Source of the DNA: an uncultured Oscillospiraceae bacterium
GTDB taxonomy: Bacteria > Bacillota > Clostridia > Oscillospirales > Oscillospiraceae
Assembly: GCA_934515035.1 (NCBI GenBank)
Contig: CAKSXP010000077.1
Span: 1-8,131 of the forward strand
Direction of reading: 5' to 3'
Length of the DNA stretch: 8,131 nucleotides
The stretch's first letter is position 1. Every line of letters starts with the position of its first letter. The translations under genes and the position numbers were made by a program. The notes beneath the pieces are model-generated. The model was not told the DNA's origin, searched no databases, and was given only the letters and a program-made list of their open reading frames with translations. Below are positions 1 through 5,892 of the stretch, one piece after another.

Positions 1-402
1 GACATAACCCCGCCGGTCGCCCTCGCGGCCTATGCCGGCAGCGCGATAGCCGGTTCCAAGCCGATGAAAACCGCCCTCATCGCCACAAAGCTCGCAATCG
101 CGGCGTTCATCATCCCCTATATCTTCGCGCTCAACCCCGCGATGCTGTTCATCGATACCAACGCTCTTGATTTCATACTCATCGTCATAACCTCCGCCGT
201 TGGAATGTTCGGCGTCTCCATGGGACTTGAGGGCTATTTCAACGGTCATCTGAGCTGGCCGGTCCGCATCATCGTTATCGCAGGCGGCCTGGCGCTCATC
301 TATCCGGGCCTTGTGACCGACATCATCGGCCTCGTTGTGGTCGGCGGTATCATCGTGATACAGCTCGTTCTCAGCAAAAAGCGCGGTAAAGCCGCGGCCT
401 GA
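1..402 (+). CDS. TRAP transporter fused permease (4TM/12TM type), C-terminal fragment
   Basis: The reading frame is open from base 1 and ends at TGA 400-402, so only about the last 133 residues are present and the start lies outside the window. It opens with DITPPVALAAYAGSAIAGS, the conserved DxTPPV...AAY motif of the large TRAP (DctM-like) permease domain, followed by the usual KLAIAAFIIPYIFALNPAML stretch. The remainder is almost entirely hydrophobic, with about three further membrane segments, and ends in a short basic tail (KKRGKAAA). The C-terminal extra helices after the 'NPAML' helix are typical of fused DctQM permeases rather than stand-alone DctM. Family role: sodium- or proton-driven uptake of a carboxylate or similar solute delivered by a periplasmic or lipoprotein binding protein. 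The substrate cannot be told from this end. It is the last gene of its unit, because a strong terminator follows 27 bp later. Confidence 0.88.
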   Translation, partial: DITPPVALAAYAGSAIAGSKPMKTALIATKLAIAAFIIPYIFALNPAMLFIDTNALDFILIVITSAVGMFGVSMGLEGYFNGHLSWPVRIIVIAGGLALIYPGLVTDIIGLVVVGGIIVIQLVLSKKRGKAAA

Positions 403-428
403 ACCGAAACAGATATCCTTAAAACACC

Positions 429-465
429 AAAAACCTCCGGTGCAGTATGCACCGGAGGTTTTTTT
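429..465. terminator. Bidirectional intrinsic terminator between TRAP permease and PucR-type regulator
   Basis: A perfect 12-bp-plus stem is formed by ACCTCCGGTGCA (433-444) and TGCACCGGAGGT (448-459) around the three-base loop GTA. It is followed by seven T on the + strand (459-465). On the - strand the stem is followed by five T (complement of 429-433). It therefore suits both converging genes: the TRAP permease ending at 402 and the regulator ending at 470. Confidence 0.93.
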
Positions 466-469
466 GAGC

Positions 470-1948
470 TTATCGAAAAGCTTCGGTATTTCGCTGTTTT
501 TTCATCTGCCGGTCAGCCGACAGAGACAGCAGGACGGAGAACATCTGCTTTCCGTCGCTGAAGTCAAGGCCCGTGCTCTCGGCGATGCGCCGCAGACGGT
601 AATCGAGCGTGTTTCTGTGTATCCCCAGCGCGTCGCAGGTCTTTATAAGGTTCTGCGCGTTGATGAGGTATTCATACAATGTTCCCGTATGGTCAAATTT
701 TCCCTTTTCATCCAGCAGCAGAAGCGTCACCACCGACGGATGCAGATCCTCCGGCCGCGTCATGCCGCAGAGCGATACCACATATCCGAGCTCCAGCTCG
801 TCGAAGGACGCAAGCCTGCCGGAGCTGTCCTCGCGGCTGAGCAGCTCCAACGCACGCAGCACGCGGGTGTACGTCGTTCCGGTCGCCTCCAGCTCCGTAA
901 AAACGCGGCTGTAAACGCCCTGATAGCCGAGATTTCTGACGTGCTCCCAGACAAGCTCAACGCGCCTTTGCAATTCCTCCGGAGTCTCAAGCGAGAAGAA
1001 CAGCGTCATGATGCTTCCGGAGAGGATAGGGTTTGCGCCGCTGACGCGCTCTATCGTGTTCACGACCGGGATCATACGCGGCCGCTCCAGCGGATGCCGG
1101 CTCAGATCGACGAGCAGCAGCGCAAAATAGCCGCTGGTCTCCAGTCCGCACATCTCCGCGCGGGAGCTCAGAGCCGCGCGGCTCATCTTCTCTCCGCCGA
1201 TTAGCTGCATCAGAAACAGCTCGGTCGAGAACTTCTGTCCGGGCAGCACTCTCTCCATCCGGCGCATCGCGGACTTGACGACATCCGCGATCACCGGCAG
1301 AAACTCGCAGAAAGGCCGGTCATATGGCGTGAACTCCCCGAAAAACAGCAGATAGCCGACCGGTTCCCCGTCAAGCTCGATATGCAGGCAGAAATCCGTG
1401 AACACCCCGTCGCGGCACGCGGCCGCGGTGCACAGCCCGGCGCCCTCGAGCGCCACCGGTCTTATGCCTCCCAGAGCCTCCGGCGGAATGTTCTCTCCGG
1501 CAAAGCTCCTGCCGGAAAAGGCTATCAGGCGTCCGAGCGAATCATACAGCGCGCATTCGCTTCCAACGACGGCAGAGACGGCAGAGACGACCTCGCTCAT
1601 CGACCCGAGCAGTCCCGCCGAACGCAGAAGCTCCTTTTCGTGAGAAAGCTTTGCCTCGTGGGAGAACAGCTCGTCCAGATCGGCGCGCAGCTCGTCCGTT
1701 CCGGTACCCGGCGGCAGAAGGATGGCGCAGTCGCCCTCGCGGATCCCGCACTCGCAGTCGCGCACGAGCGCAAATGTTCCGGAGGCGCCGCAGGCGGCAT
1801 ATTCCGACAGCAGCCCGGTCTGGAGCATCCCTTCCGGCGCCGCGAGCCGTATCGGGCATGAAGCAAAAACCGCGCCGGCCTTCAGTGCATTTTTCATAAT
1901 AAGCTGCGCGTTTTTGAAATATCCCGCGATGATCCTTATATCCGTCAT
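470..1948 (-). CDS. PucR/CdaR-type helix-turn-helix transcriptional regulator
   Basis: A 492-residue protein. The C-terminal part, about residues 420-456 (TLYEYLINAQNLIKTCDALG then IHRNTLDYRLRRI), is the PucR-type HTH (HTH_30) with its hallmark HRNTLDYRLRRI. Before it, residues about 270-375 resemble the GGDEF-like linker domain of CdaR/PucR regulators. Residues about 105-225 look like a GAF-like sensor (CALYDSLGRLIAFSGR, then PVGYLLFFGEFTPYDRPFCE). The first ~100 residues match no PucR N-terminal domain I recognise. The frame stays open to a TTG at 2053, but ATG 1948 was chosen. A TTGACG-17-TATAAT promoter lies at 1988-2016, inside the longer frame, and a modest ribosome site (GGTG, about six bases away) precedes this ATG. 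Family members are activators or repressors of catabolic genes, often for purines or sugar acids. The effector here is unknown. It converges on the TRAP permease, which is a possible but unproven target. Confidence 0.87.
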   Translation of the reverse strand: MTDIRIIAGYFKNAQLIMKNALKAGAVFASCPIRLAAPEGMLQTGLLSEYAACGASGTFALVRDCECGIREGDCAILLPPGTGTDELRADLDELFSHEAKLSHEKELLRSAGLLGSMSEVVSAVSAVVGSECALYDSLGRLIAFSGRSFAGENIPPEALGGIRPVALEGAGLCTAAACRDGVFTDFCLHIELDGEPVGYLLFFGEFTPYDRPFCEFLPVIADVVKSAMRRMERVLPGQKFSTELFLMQLIGGEKMSRAALSSRAEMCGLETSGYFALLLVDLSRHPLERPRMIPVVNTIERVSGANPILSGSIMTLFFSLETPEELQRRVELVWEHVRNLGYQGVYSRVFTELEATGTTYTRVLRALELLSREDSSGRLASFDELELGYVVSLCGMTRPEDLHPSVVTLLLLDEKGKFDHTGTLYEYLINAQNLIKTCDALGIHRNTLDYRLRRIAESTGLDFSDGKQMFSVLLSLSADRQMKKQRNTEAFR

Positions 1949-1987
1949 CAATATCACCAGCCACGAACAAATTGAATTTACATGGAT

Positions 1988-2016
1988 ATTATAGTTCGGC
2001 AGGCAGTATTCGTCAA
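1988..2016 (-). promoter_or_regulatory. Sigma-A promoter of the PucR-type regulator
   Basis: Read on the - strand, TTGACG (complement of 2011-2016), a 17-bp spacer and a perfect TATAAT (complement of 1988-1993). The expected transcript start is near 1981, giving a leader of about 33 bases before ATG 1948. The quality of the match is the main reason for rejecting the longer reading frame that begins at 2053. Confidence 0.85.
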
Positions 2017-2020
2017 ACAT

Positions 2021-2042
2021 ATGTGAAACGATCACATTGTGA
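2021..2042. promoter_or_regulatory. CRP/FNR-like palindromic operator candidate
   Basis: ATGTGA (2021-2026) and TCACAT (2032-2037) form a perfect inverted repeat with a five-base centre. TCACA (2032-2036) forms a second, overlapping inverted repeat with TGTGA (2038-2042). The block starts four bases upstream of the regulator's -35 box and is centred near -48 from its predicted transcript start, a place where an activator or a repressor could act. The half-site resembles Crp-type TGTGA boxes, but the spacer is five rather than six bases. The binder is unknown; the PucR-type protein itself or a Crp/Fnr-family protein are both possible. Confidence 0.5.
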
Positions 2043-2110
2043 AAAACCAACAACGCGGAACAAAAACGGACAGGATCCCGTCTAATGGTCAGCTTTTTGC
2101 GATTTTAGGA

Positions 2111-2144
2111 CTTTATTTTTTCCAAACCTGTGCTATATTATAAT
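2111..2144 (+). promoter_or_regulatory. Promoter candidate of the LtaS-family gene
   Basis: An AT-rich stretch holds two overlapping -10 options: extended TGCTATATT (2131-2139) and perfect TATAAT (2139-2144). No good -35 is visible; the nearest candidates are T-rich (CTTTAT/TTTATT, 2111-2117). The extended -10 could compensate. A ten-base palindrome TTTCATGAAA (2151-2160) falls near the expected transcript start. The ribosome site GAGG (2163-2166) is 11 bases from ATG 2178. Confidence 0.6.
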
Positions 2145-2177
2145 ACGCATTTTCATGAAAGCGAGGCGTGAAGAGCA

Positions 2178-3923
2178 ATGTCATTACTGGCAGAGGCGGG
2201 AAACAGACTGCGCAGGATCTTCGGTTGGCTGAACAGCCGGCCGTTTGCCGCGCTTCCTATCCTCTCGGTCATTATCACATTCATTCTTGAAATTTTCAGC
2301 CGCCGCGGACTGAGCGAGGCGGTGCAGTTCCTTGCCGGGGAGCCGCTCATGTTCCTTTACAATGTTTTTATCGTGCTGCTGACGCTGTCGGTGTGTATGC
2401 TCGCGCCGAGGCGCGTCTTTGCGGTCTGCGTGGTGAGCGCCGTGTGGCTTATCCTCGGGTTTGTGAATTTTCTCGTTCTCAGCTACCGGACAACGCCGCT
2501 CGGCATGATAGACCTGCTCCTGGCCGGCAACGCGATAAAGCTGATAAACGTTTATCTCGAGCCATGGCAGATCCTGCTGATCGTCCTTGGCGCCGCCGTT
2601 GTCATCGCCGGCGGTATCTGGCTGTGGAAACGCAGCCCCAGAGAGCGCATACGTCCCTTCCGGGCGCTGGCCGGAACGCTCTCCATCGCTTGTGTACTCT
2701 GGATATTCTCCGTCTCCGTCACCAGCGCGGACGCCCTTTCCGAGAGCTTCGGCAATCTCGCGGTGGCTTATGACGATCTTGGCTTTGCCTACTGCTTTTC
2801 CACCAGCGTTATCGACCGCGGAGTTGAAAAGCCGGAGGATTATTCCCCGGAGTCCGTCAGCGGCATATGCGATGAGCTGAAAACAAGCACAAAGGGTGCA
2901 AGACCTAACGTCATAATCGTACAGCTCGAGTCCTTTTTTGACCCCGCACGCTATTCGGGCATAGAGCTTGACGAAAACCCGATACCCAACTATACAAAGC
3001 TGCGCAGCGAATGCTCGACCGGTTATCTCTCCATGCCCTCGATTGGCGCTGGCACGGCAAACTCCGAGTTCGAGGTCCTGACGGGAATGAACATGGACCA
3101 CTTCGGCGCCGGCGAGTATCCGTATAAGACGATCCTCGGCAGCGAGACCTGCGAAAGCCTGGCCTATGACTTTGGGAGCATCGGATATACCTCGACCGCG
3201 ATACATAACCACATCCGCACGTTCTACGGGCGCGACAAAGTGTTTGAAAACCTCGGCTTCGACGAATTTATCTCCGTCGAGGACATGGGAGAGGTCGACC
3301 GCACTCCGACGGGCTGGGCAACGGACGAGGTCCTGACGGGCGAGATCATTTCCGCGCTCGACGCGAGCGATGGGCGCGACTTCATATATACCATAACCGT
3401 TCAGGCCCACGGCAGATACTCAAACGTCGGCGACGAGGACGAGACGAATCTGCCCTCCGAAGAGGACGGGGACGCAGACATGGCGGAGGCCTGGGCCTAC
3501 TATGCCGAGCAGCTCTCCGGGACTGACCGGTTCATCGGAGAACTGATCTCCGCCCTGCGCGGCAGAGACGAGCCGACGGTCGTTGTTTTCTTCGGCGACC
3601 ATCTGCCCAGTCTTGAGATAGACGAAAGCCTGCTTGACGACCGCGACCAGTTCACAACGGAATACATGATCTGGTCCAACATCGGCCTTGCCAAACAGAG
3701 CATCGATCTCCAGGCATACCAGCTCGGCGCGTATGTCCAGAGCCGCCTTGGGCTGTGCCTCGGCCCCATCCCGGCGCTGCACCAGCGCTATTTCCGCTCC
3801 GGCAGTCCGGACGATTATCAGCACGCATTGCAGACGCTCGAATATGACATGCTTTACGGCGAAAAATACATTTTTGACGGCTCCGACGGATACATTCCGA
3901 CCGATCTCAGCCGCAAAAGCTGA
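2178..3923 (+). CDS. LTA synthase (LtaS)-family membrane sulfatase-fold protein
   Basis: A 581-residue protein with about five N-terminal membrane helices (roughly 22-40, 57-75, 79-101, 130-150, 164-182), then an extracellular alkaline-phosphatase/sulfatase-fold domain, as in LtaS (about 650 residues). The catalytic landmarks are in order. PNVIIVQLESFFD (243-255) carries metal-ligand Glu251. MPSIGAGTANSEFE (286-299) carries the likely nucleophile Thr293. FYGRDKVFENLGFDEF (349-364) corresponds to the WNRD substrate region of LtaS, with Tyr350 in place of Trp and Arg352 kept. VQAHGRY has His411, and FFGDHLPS has Asp474-His475. Known family role: transfer of glycerol-phosphate from phosphatidylglycerol to grow lipoteichoic acid or a related glycan substituent. 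Whether this one makes LTA or decorates another polymer cannot be read from sequence. An acidic stretch (418-434, Asp/Glu-rich) after His411 is unusual. The gene stands alone, divergent from the regulator, with its own terminator. Confidence 0.88.
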   Translation: MSLLAEAGNRLRRIFGWLNSRPFAALPILSVIITFILEIFSRRGLSEAVQFLAGEPLMFLYNVFIVLLTLSVCMLAPRRVFAVCVVSAVWLILGFVNFLVLSYRTTPLGMIDLLLAGNAIKLINVYLEPWQILLIVLGAAVVIAGGIWLWKRSPRERIRPFRALAGTLSIACVLWIFSVSVTSADALSESFGNLAVAYDDLGFAYCFSTSVIDRGVEKPEDYSPESVSGICDELKTSTKGARPNVIIVQLESFFDPARYSGIELDENPIPNYTKLRSECSTGYLSMPSIGAGTANSEFEVLTGMNMDHFGAGEYPYKTILGSETCESLAYDFGSIGYTSTAIHNHIRTFYGRDKVFENLGFDEFISVEDMGEVDRTPTGWATDEVLTGEIISALDASDGRDFIYTITVQAHGRYSNVGDEDETNLPSEEDGDADMAEAWAYYAEQLSGTDRFIGELISALRGRDEPTVVVFFGDHLPSLEIDESLLDDRDQFTTEYMIWSNIGLAKQSIDLQAYQLGAYVQSRLGLCLGPIPALHQRYFRSGSPDDYQHALQTLEYDMLYGEKYIFDGSDGYIPTDLSRKS

Positions 3924-3924
3924 C

Positions 3925-3965
3925 AAAAAGCCCGGGCATCCCAAATGGGACGTCCGGGTTTTTTT
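3925..3965. terminator. Bidirectional terminator between LtaS-family gene and coiled-coil gene
   Basis: CCCGGGCATCCC (3931-3942) pairs with GGGACGTCCGGG (3947-3958) around AAAT, with one G-T wobble and one A-C mismatch. Seven T follow on the + strand (3959-3965). Five A precede the stem (3925-3929), giving a T tract on the - strand. It serves both converging genes, which stop at 3923 and 3976. Confidence 0.87.
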
Positions 3966-3975
3966 GTGACGTATG

Positions 3976-4464
3976 TTACTCTGCGGGAGTTTCAGGTTCC
4001 CCGGCCGGGGCTTCCTCGGCCGTCTCGGTCGTTTCTTCGGCAGCGGGAGCTTCCTCTGCCGCGGGGGCTTCTTCGCCGGCGGGAGCTTCGGGCTCCTCCG
4101 TCTTTGCGACCACGGATTCAAACTCGACGACTATGTCGTCCTCCGGGGCGTTGCCGCGGGCCTTGATCTCCTCGATCTCCGCCTCCTTGTCCTCAATGTT
4201 CTTGAGGGACACGGTGATCTCATCACAGAGCTGGATGAAGAAATCGTCGGGATCGTCCTTGCGGGTCTCGTAGTAAAGCTTGCCTATTTCGGTATATGCC
4301 TTCTTGATGGTATCTTTTTCGCTTCCGATCTCGATATTGAGCTTTGCAATGCGGGACACGTCCTTTGCCTTATCGGCAACAACGCCGGCAAAATCGCGGG
4401 TCTTTTCGGCTACCTGGCCTATCGTGTCTATGACCGCGCCTTTGATGTCATCAAATTTTGCCAT
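3976..4464 (-). CDS. Small coiled-coil protein with acidic Pro/Ala/Glu-rich tail, function unknown
   Basis: A 162-residue protein. Residues about 1-40 are amphipathic (MAKFDDIKGAVIDTIGQVAE onward), followed by a probable coiled coil at about 38-104 rich in Lys and Glu. The motif IKKAYTEIGKLYYE (53-66) recalls small Clostridia proteins of the 'AYxxLGxLYYE' kind, usually annotated as hypothetical. From about residue 119 to the end the chain is low-complexity (E, A, P, T) with four EEAPA-like units and no hydrophobic core, so it is probably disordered. There is no signal peptide or membrane segment, so it is probably cytoplasmic. The start is secure: AAGGAGG lies eight bases upstream of ATG 4464. 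It has its own strong promoter just after the peptidase operon and a structured leader, implying high or regulated expression. I do not recognise a function; a structural, membrane-associated or stress role would be a guess. Confidence 0.85.
   Translation of the reverse strand: MAKFDDIKGAVIDTIGQVAEKTRDFAGVVADKAKDVSRIAKLNIEIGSEKDTIKKAYTEIGKLYYETRKDDPDDFFIQLCDEITVSLKNIEDKEAEIEEIKARGNAPEDDIVVEFESVVAKTEEPEAPAGEEAPAAEEAPAAEETTETAEEAPAGEPETPAE
4039..4092 (-). repeat. Three imperfect 18-bp tandem repeats coding the acidic tail
   Basis: Units at 4039-4056, 4057-4074 and 4075-4092 are 18 bp each and encode (in protein order) PEAPAG, EEAPAA, EEAPAA, which are residues 125-142. A further degenerate unit, EEAPAG, sits at residues 150-155. 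Each unit is six codons, so gain or loss of a unit keeps the frame. The likely origin is slippage in a GC-rich low-complexity stretch. Confidence 0.75.
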
Positions 4465-4472
4465 AATTCTTT

Positions 4473-4479
4473 CCTCCTT
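4473..4479 (-). promoter_or_regulatory. Consensus ribosome binding site of the coiled-coil gene
   Basis: AAGGAGG read on the - strand, eight bases from ATG 4464. It is one of the strongest ribosome sites in the window. Its first base also belongs to a possible stem with 4535-4541 (TGTTCAG/CTGAACA). Confidence 0.9.
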
Positions 4480-4572
4480 GTTCAGTGTATATGTGGTTTA
4501 TAAGATCATCCGGCGGGGGTCCGGCCCCGCCGGCCTGAACAGCTTTATGTACGGAAGCTTCTGCACTTCCGT
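4479..4572 (-). other. Structured 5' leader of the coiled-coil gene
   Basis: The leader from the predicted transcript start (about 4574) holds three nested or consecutive stems. The first is ACGGAAG/CTTCCGT (4566-4572 with 4551-4557), at the very 5' end. The second is a nine-pair GC stem, CCGGCGGGG/CCCCGCCGG (4510-4518 with 4525-4533, loop six). The third is a long-range seven-pair stem, TGTTCAG/CTGAACA (4535-4541 with 4479-4485), which encloses the GC stem and ends at the ribosome site. None has a T tract, so they are not terminators. They may protect the mRNA 5' end or tune translation. No known riboswitch class was recognised. Confidence 0.5.
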
Positions 4573-4580
4573 GGTTTCAT

Positions 4581-4609
4581 ATTATATTACTTTTGTTTTG
4601 AGTTGTCTA
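4581..4609 (-). promoter_or_regulatory. Sigma-A promoter of the coiled-coil gene
   Basis: On the - strand, TAGACA (complement of 4604-4609), exactly 17 bases, then perfect TATAAT (complement of 4581-4586), followed by a transcript start near 4574. The -35 begins only six bases after the stop codon of the upstream peptidase gene, so this gene can be expressed apart from that operon. Read-through from the operon is also possible because no terminator with a T tract lies between them. Confidence 0.85.
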
Positions 4610-4614
4610 CTGTC

Positions 4615-5889
4615 TTATTTCTCCGCCGGAGAGATAACGGAGAGGGCAAAGCCCTCCGGATCGAAGGAATCGAGAATAAACCCGCAGAGCTCCTGCTCTG
4701 TTATGCTCCTGAGCGTTTCGAACTCATCCAGCGCGTTATAGCCCGCAAAATATGACTCCGCCATCGCCGTGCATATTACGGAGAAGCGGTCCAGCGTGCG
4801 GACATCCGAGCCGTATACGCTCTTCTTTGCGCGGTCAAACCGCTCCGCATCCACGCCGCCGCTGCGCAGCCCGGCAAGCTCTGCCCTGAAGCGGTCCAGA
4901 ACGGCCGCCGGGTCCCGGCTCTCTCCTCCCGCCATGAACACGGCGGAGCCGCCCGTATAGGCAAGTCCGGCGCCGAAATCGTTCTTTATCAGTCCCTCGG
5001 AATACAGGTCGGTATAAAAAGTGCTCGCTTCGCCCGTCAGATACTCAACGGCCAGCTCGGACAGCACCTTCTGACGCATACGCCTCTCGCCCTTCGGCGC
5101 GGGTTCAACTCGGCAGCCGAACATGAACTGCGGCGCGGATACGGACATCTGCACTTCCTTCACCGGCTCATAGACCTTTTTATCGTCCGCGGGACCGTAG
5201 TCGCGCTCGGGGACCTCCCCCGCTTCCGCGGGGAGCACCGAACGCGCGATCTCGATCACCCGCTCCGGACTTACGTCTCCGGCGACGCACAGGACCATAT
5301 TGGAAGGGTTATAAAAAACCTTGTGGCAGGCATAAAGCGTGTCCGCGCTTATCTCCGCGATGCTCTCGACCGAGCCCGCCACGGAATCGCGCGCGGGATT
5401 TGAGGCATACAGCGCCTTGAGCAGGTTGAAGCACACGACATAGCCCGGCTCGTCGTCGGTCATGCGTATCTCCTGTCCGATTATGCCCTGTTCCTTATCG
5501 ACGCTCTCCTGCGTGAAATACGGTACGGAGACGAAGGACAGCAGACTTTTGAGGTTTTCCTCGAATCCCCCGGCGCACTCGAAATAATACGTCGTCATTG
5601 CGGAGCTCGTCCATGCGTTGGGAGAAGCGCCGTTGGCAGACAGAATGTTCAGGGCGTTGCCGTCCTCTGTGTCGAACATCTTGTGCTCTAGGAAGTGCGC
5701 CACGCCCGCCGGGGTGTCGATCCACTCGCCGCCATATCTGAAACGGCGGTCGGCGCCGCCGTAATTCGTGCTGTAGCTGGCGAAGAACTTGTTATAGCCC
5801 GCCTTCGGCAGCACGATGACGCTCGCGCCGTTCGGCAGCTTTTCAATGTAAAGAGTCTCGCCGAGATTGGGGTAAACTATCATCTCCAT
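4615..5889 (-). CDS. ymfH: M16 family zinc peptidase, YmfH-like (EF-P modification-associated family)
   Basis: A 424-residue protein, the length of Bacillus YmfH. The inverted zinc motif HFLEH is at residues 65-69 (His65, Glu68, His69). The downstream ligand is Glu140 in the helix EQGIIGQEI, with the usual accompanying Glu133, so the N-terminal domain should bind zinc and be catalytic. The C-terminal half is the second M16 domain, but at the place where active M16 proteins have the RExxxLxY substrate-binding pair it reads TFYTDLYSEGLIKNDF (290-305), with no Arg/Tyr pair. The start ATG 5889 has GGAGG eight bases upstream, lying inside the end of ymfF; a second ATG at 5883 is less well placed. 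It is the second gene of the operon, three bases after ymfF. Bacillus YmfF/YmfH are linked to 5-aminopentanol modification of elongation factor P, but the substrate here is unproven. Confidence 0.87.
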   Translation of the reverse strand: MEMIVYPNLGETLYIEKLPNGASVIVLPKAGYNKFFASYSTNYGGADRRFRYGGEWIDTPAGVAHFLEHKMFDTEDGNALNILSANGASPNAWTSSAMTTYYFECAGGFEENLKSLLSFVSVPYFTQESVDKEQGIIGQEIRMTDDEPGYVVCFNLLKALYASNPARDSVAGSVESIAEISADTLYACHKVFYNPSNMVLCVAGDVSPERVIEIARSVLPAEAGEVPERDYGPADDKKVYEPVKEVQMSVSAPQFMFGCRVEPAPKGERRMRQKVLSELAVEYLTGEASTFYTDLYSEGLIKNDFGAGLAYTGGSAVFMAGGESRDPAAVLDRFRAELAGLRSGGVDAERFDRAKKSVYGSDVRTLDRFSVICTAMAESYFAGYNALDEFETLRSITEQELCGFILDSFDPEGFALSVISPAEK

Positions 5890-5892
5890 GAT

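Noticed and set aside
440..1204. Long + strand frame of 254 codons
   Set aside because: It lies opposite the PucR-type gene, starts inside the terminator stem, and its product is Arg/Gln/His-rich without a recognisable domain, as expected of an antisense shadow in GC-rich DNA.
2151..2160. Palindrome TTTCATGAAA near the LtaS-family transcript start as an operator
   Set aside because: Ten-base AT-rich palindromes are common by chance and no second copy or known binding motif was found; noted only within the promoter entry.
2184..3410. - strand frame of 408 codons
   Set aside because: It is fully antisense to the LtaS-family gene, whose catalytic motifs are all in place; it has no ribosome site and its composition is that of a shadow.
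4039..4092. Tandem units considered as a CRISPR-like or non-coding repeat
   Set aside because: Units are adjacent with no spacers, are a multiple of three long and encode a continuous low-complexity protein tail.
3973..4503. + strand frame of 176 codons, Gly/Phe/Leu-rich
   Set aside because: It mirrors the repeat-rich tail of the - strand coiled-coil gene, which has a consensus promoter and ribosome site; the apparent hydrophobicity is the complement of Glu/Lys codons.
4510..4533. GC hairpin read as a terminator for the ymfF-ymfH operon
   Set aside because: The stem is strong, but neither strand has a T tract after it, and it lies inside the leader of the next gene.
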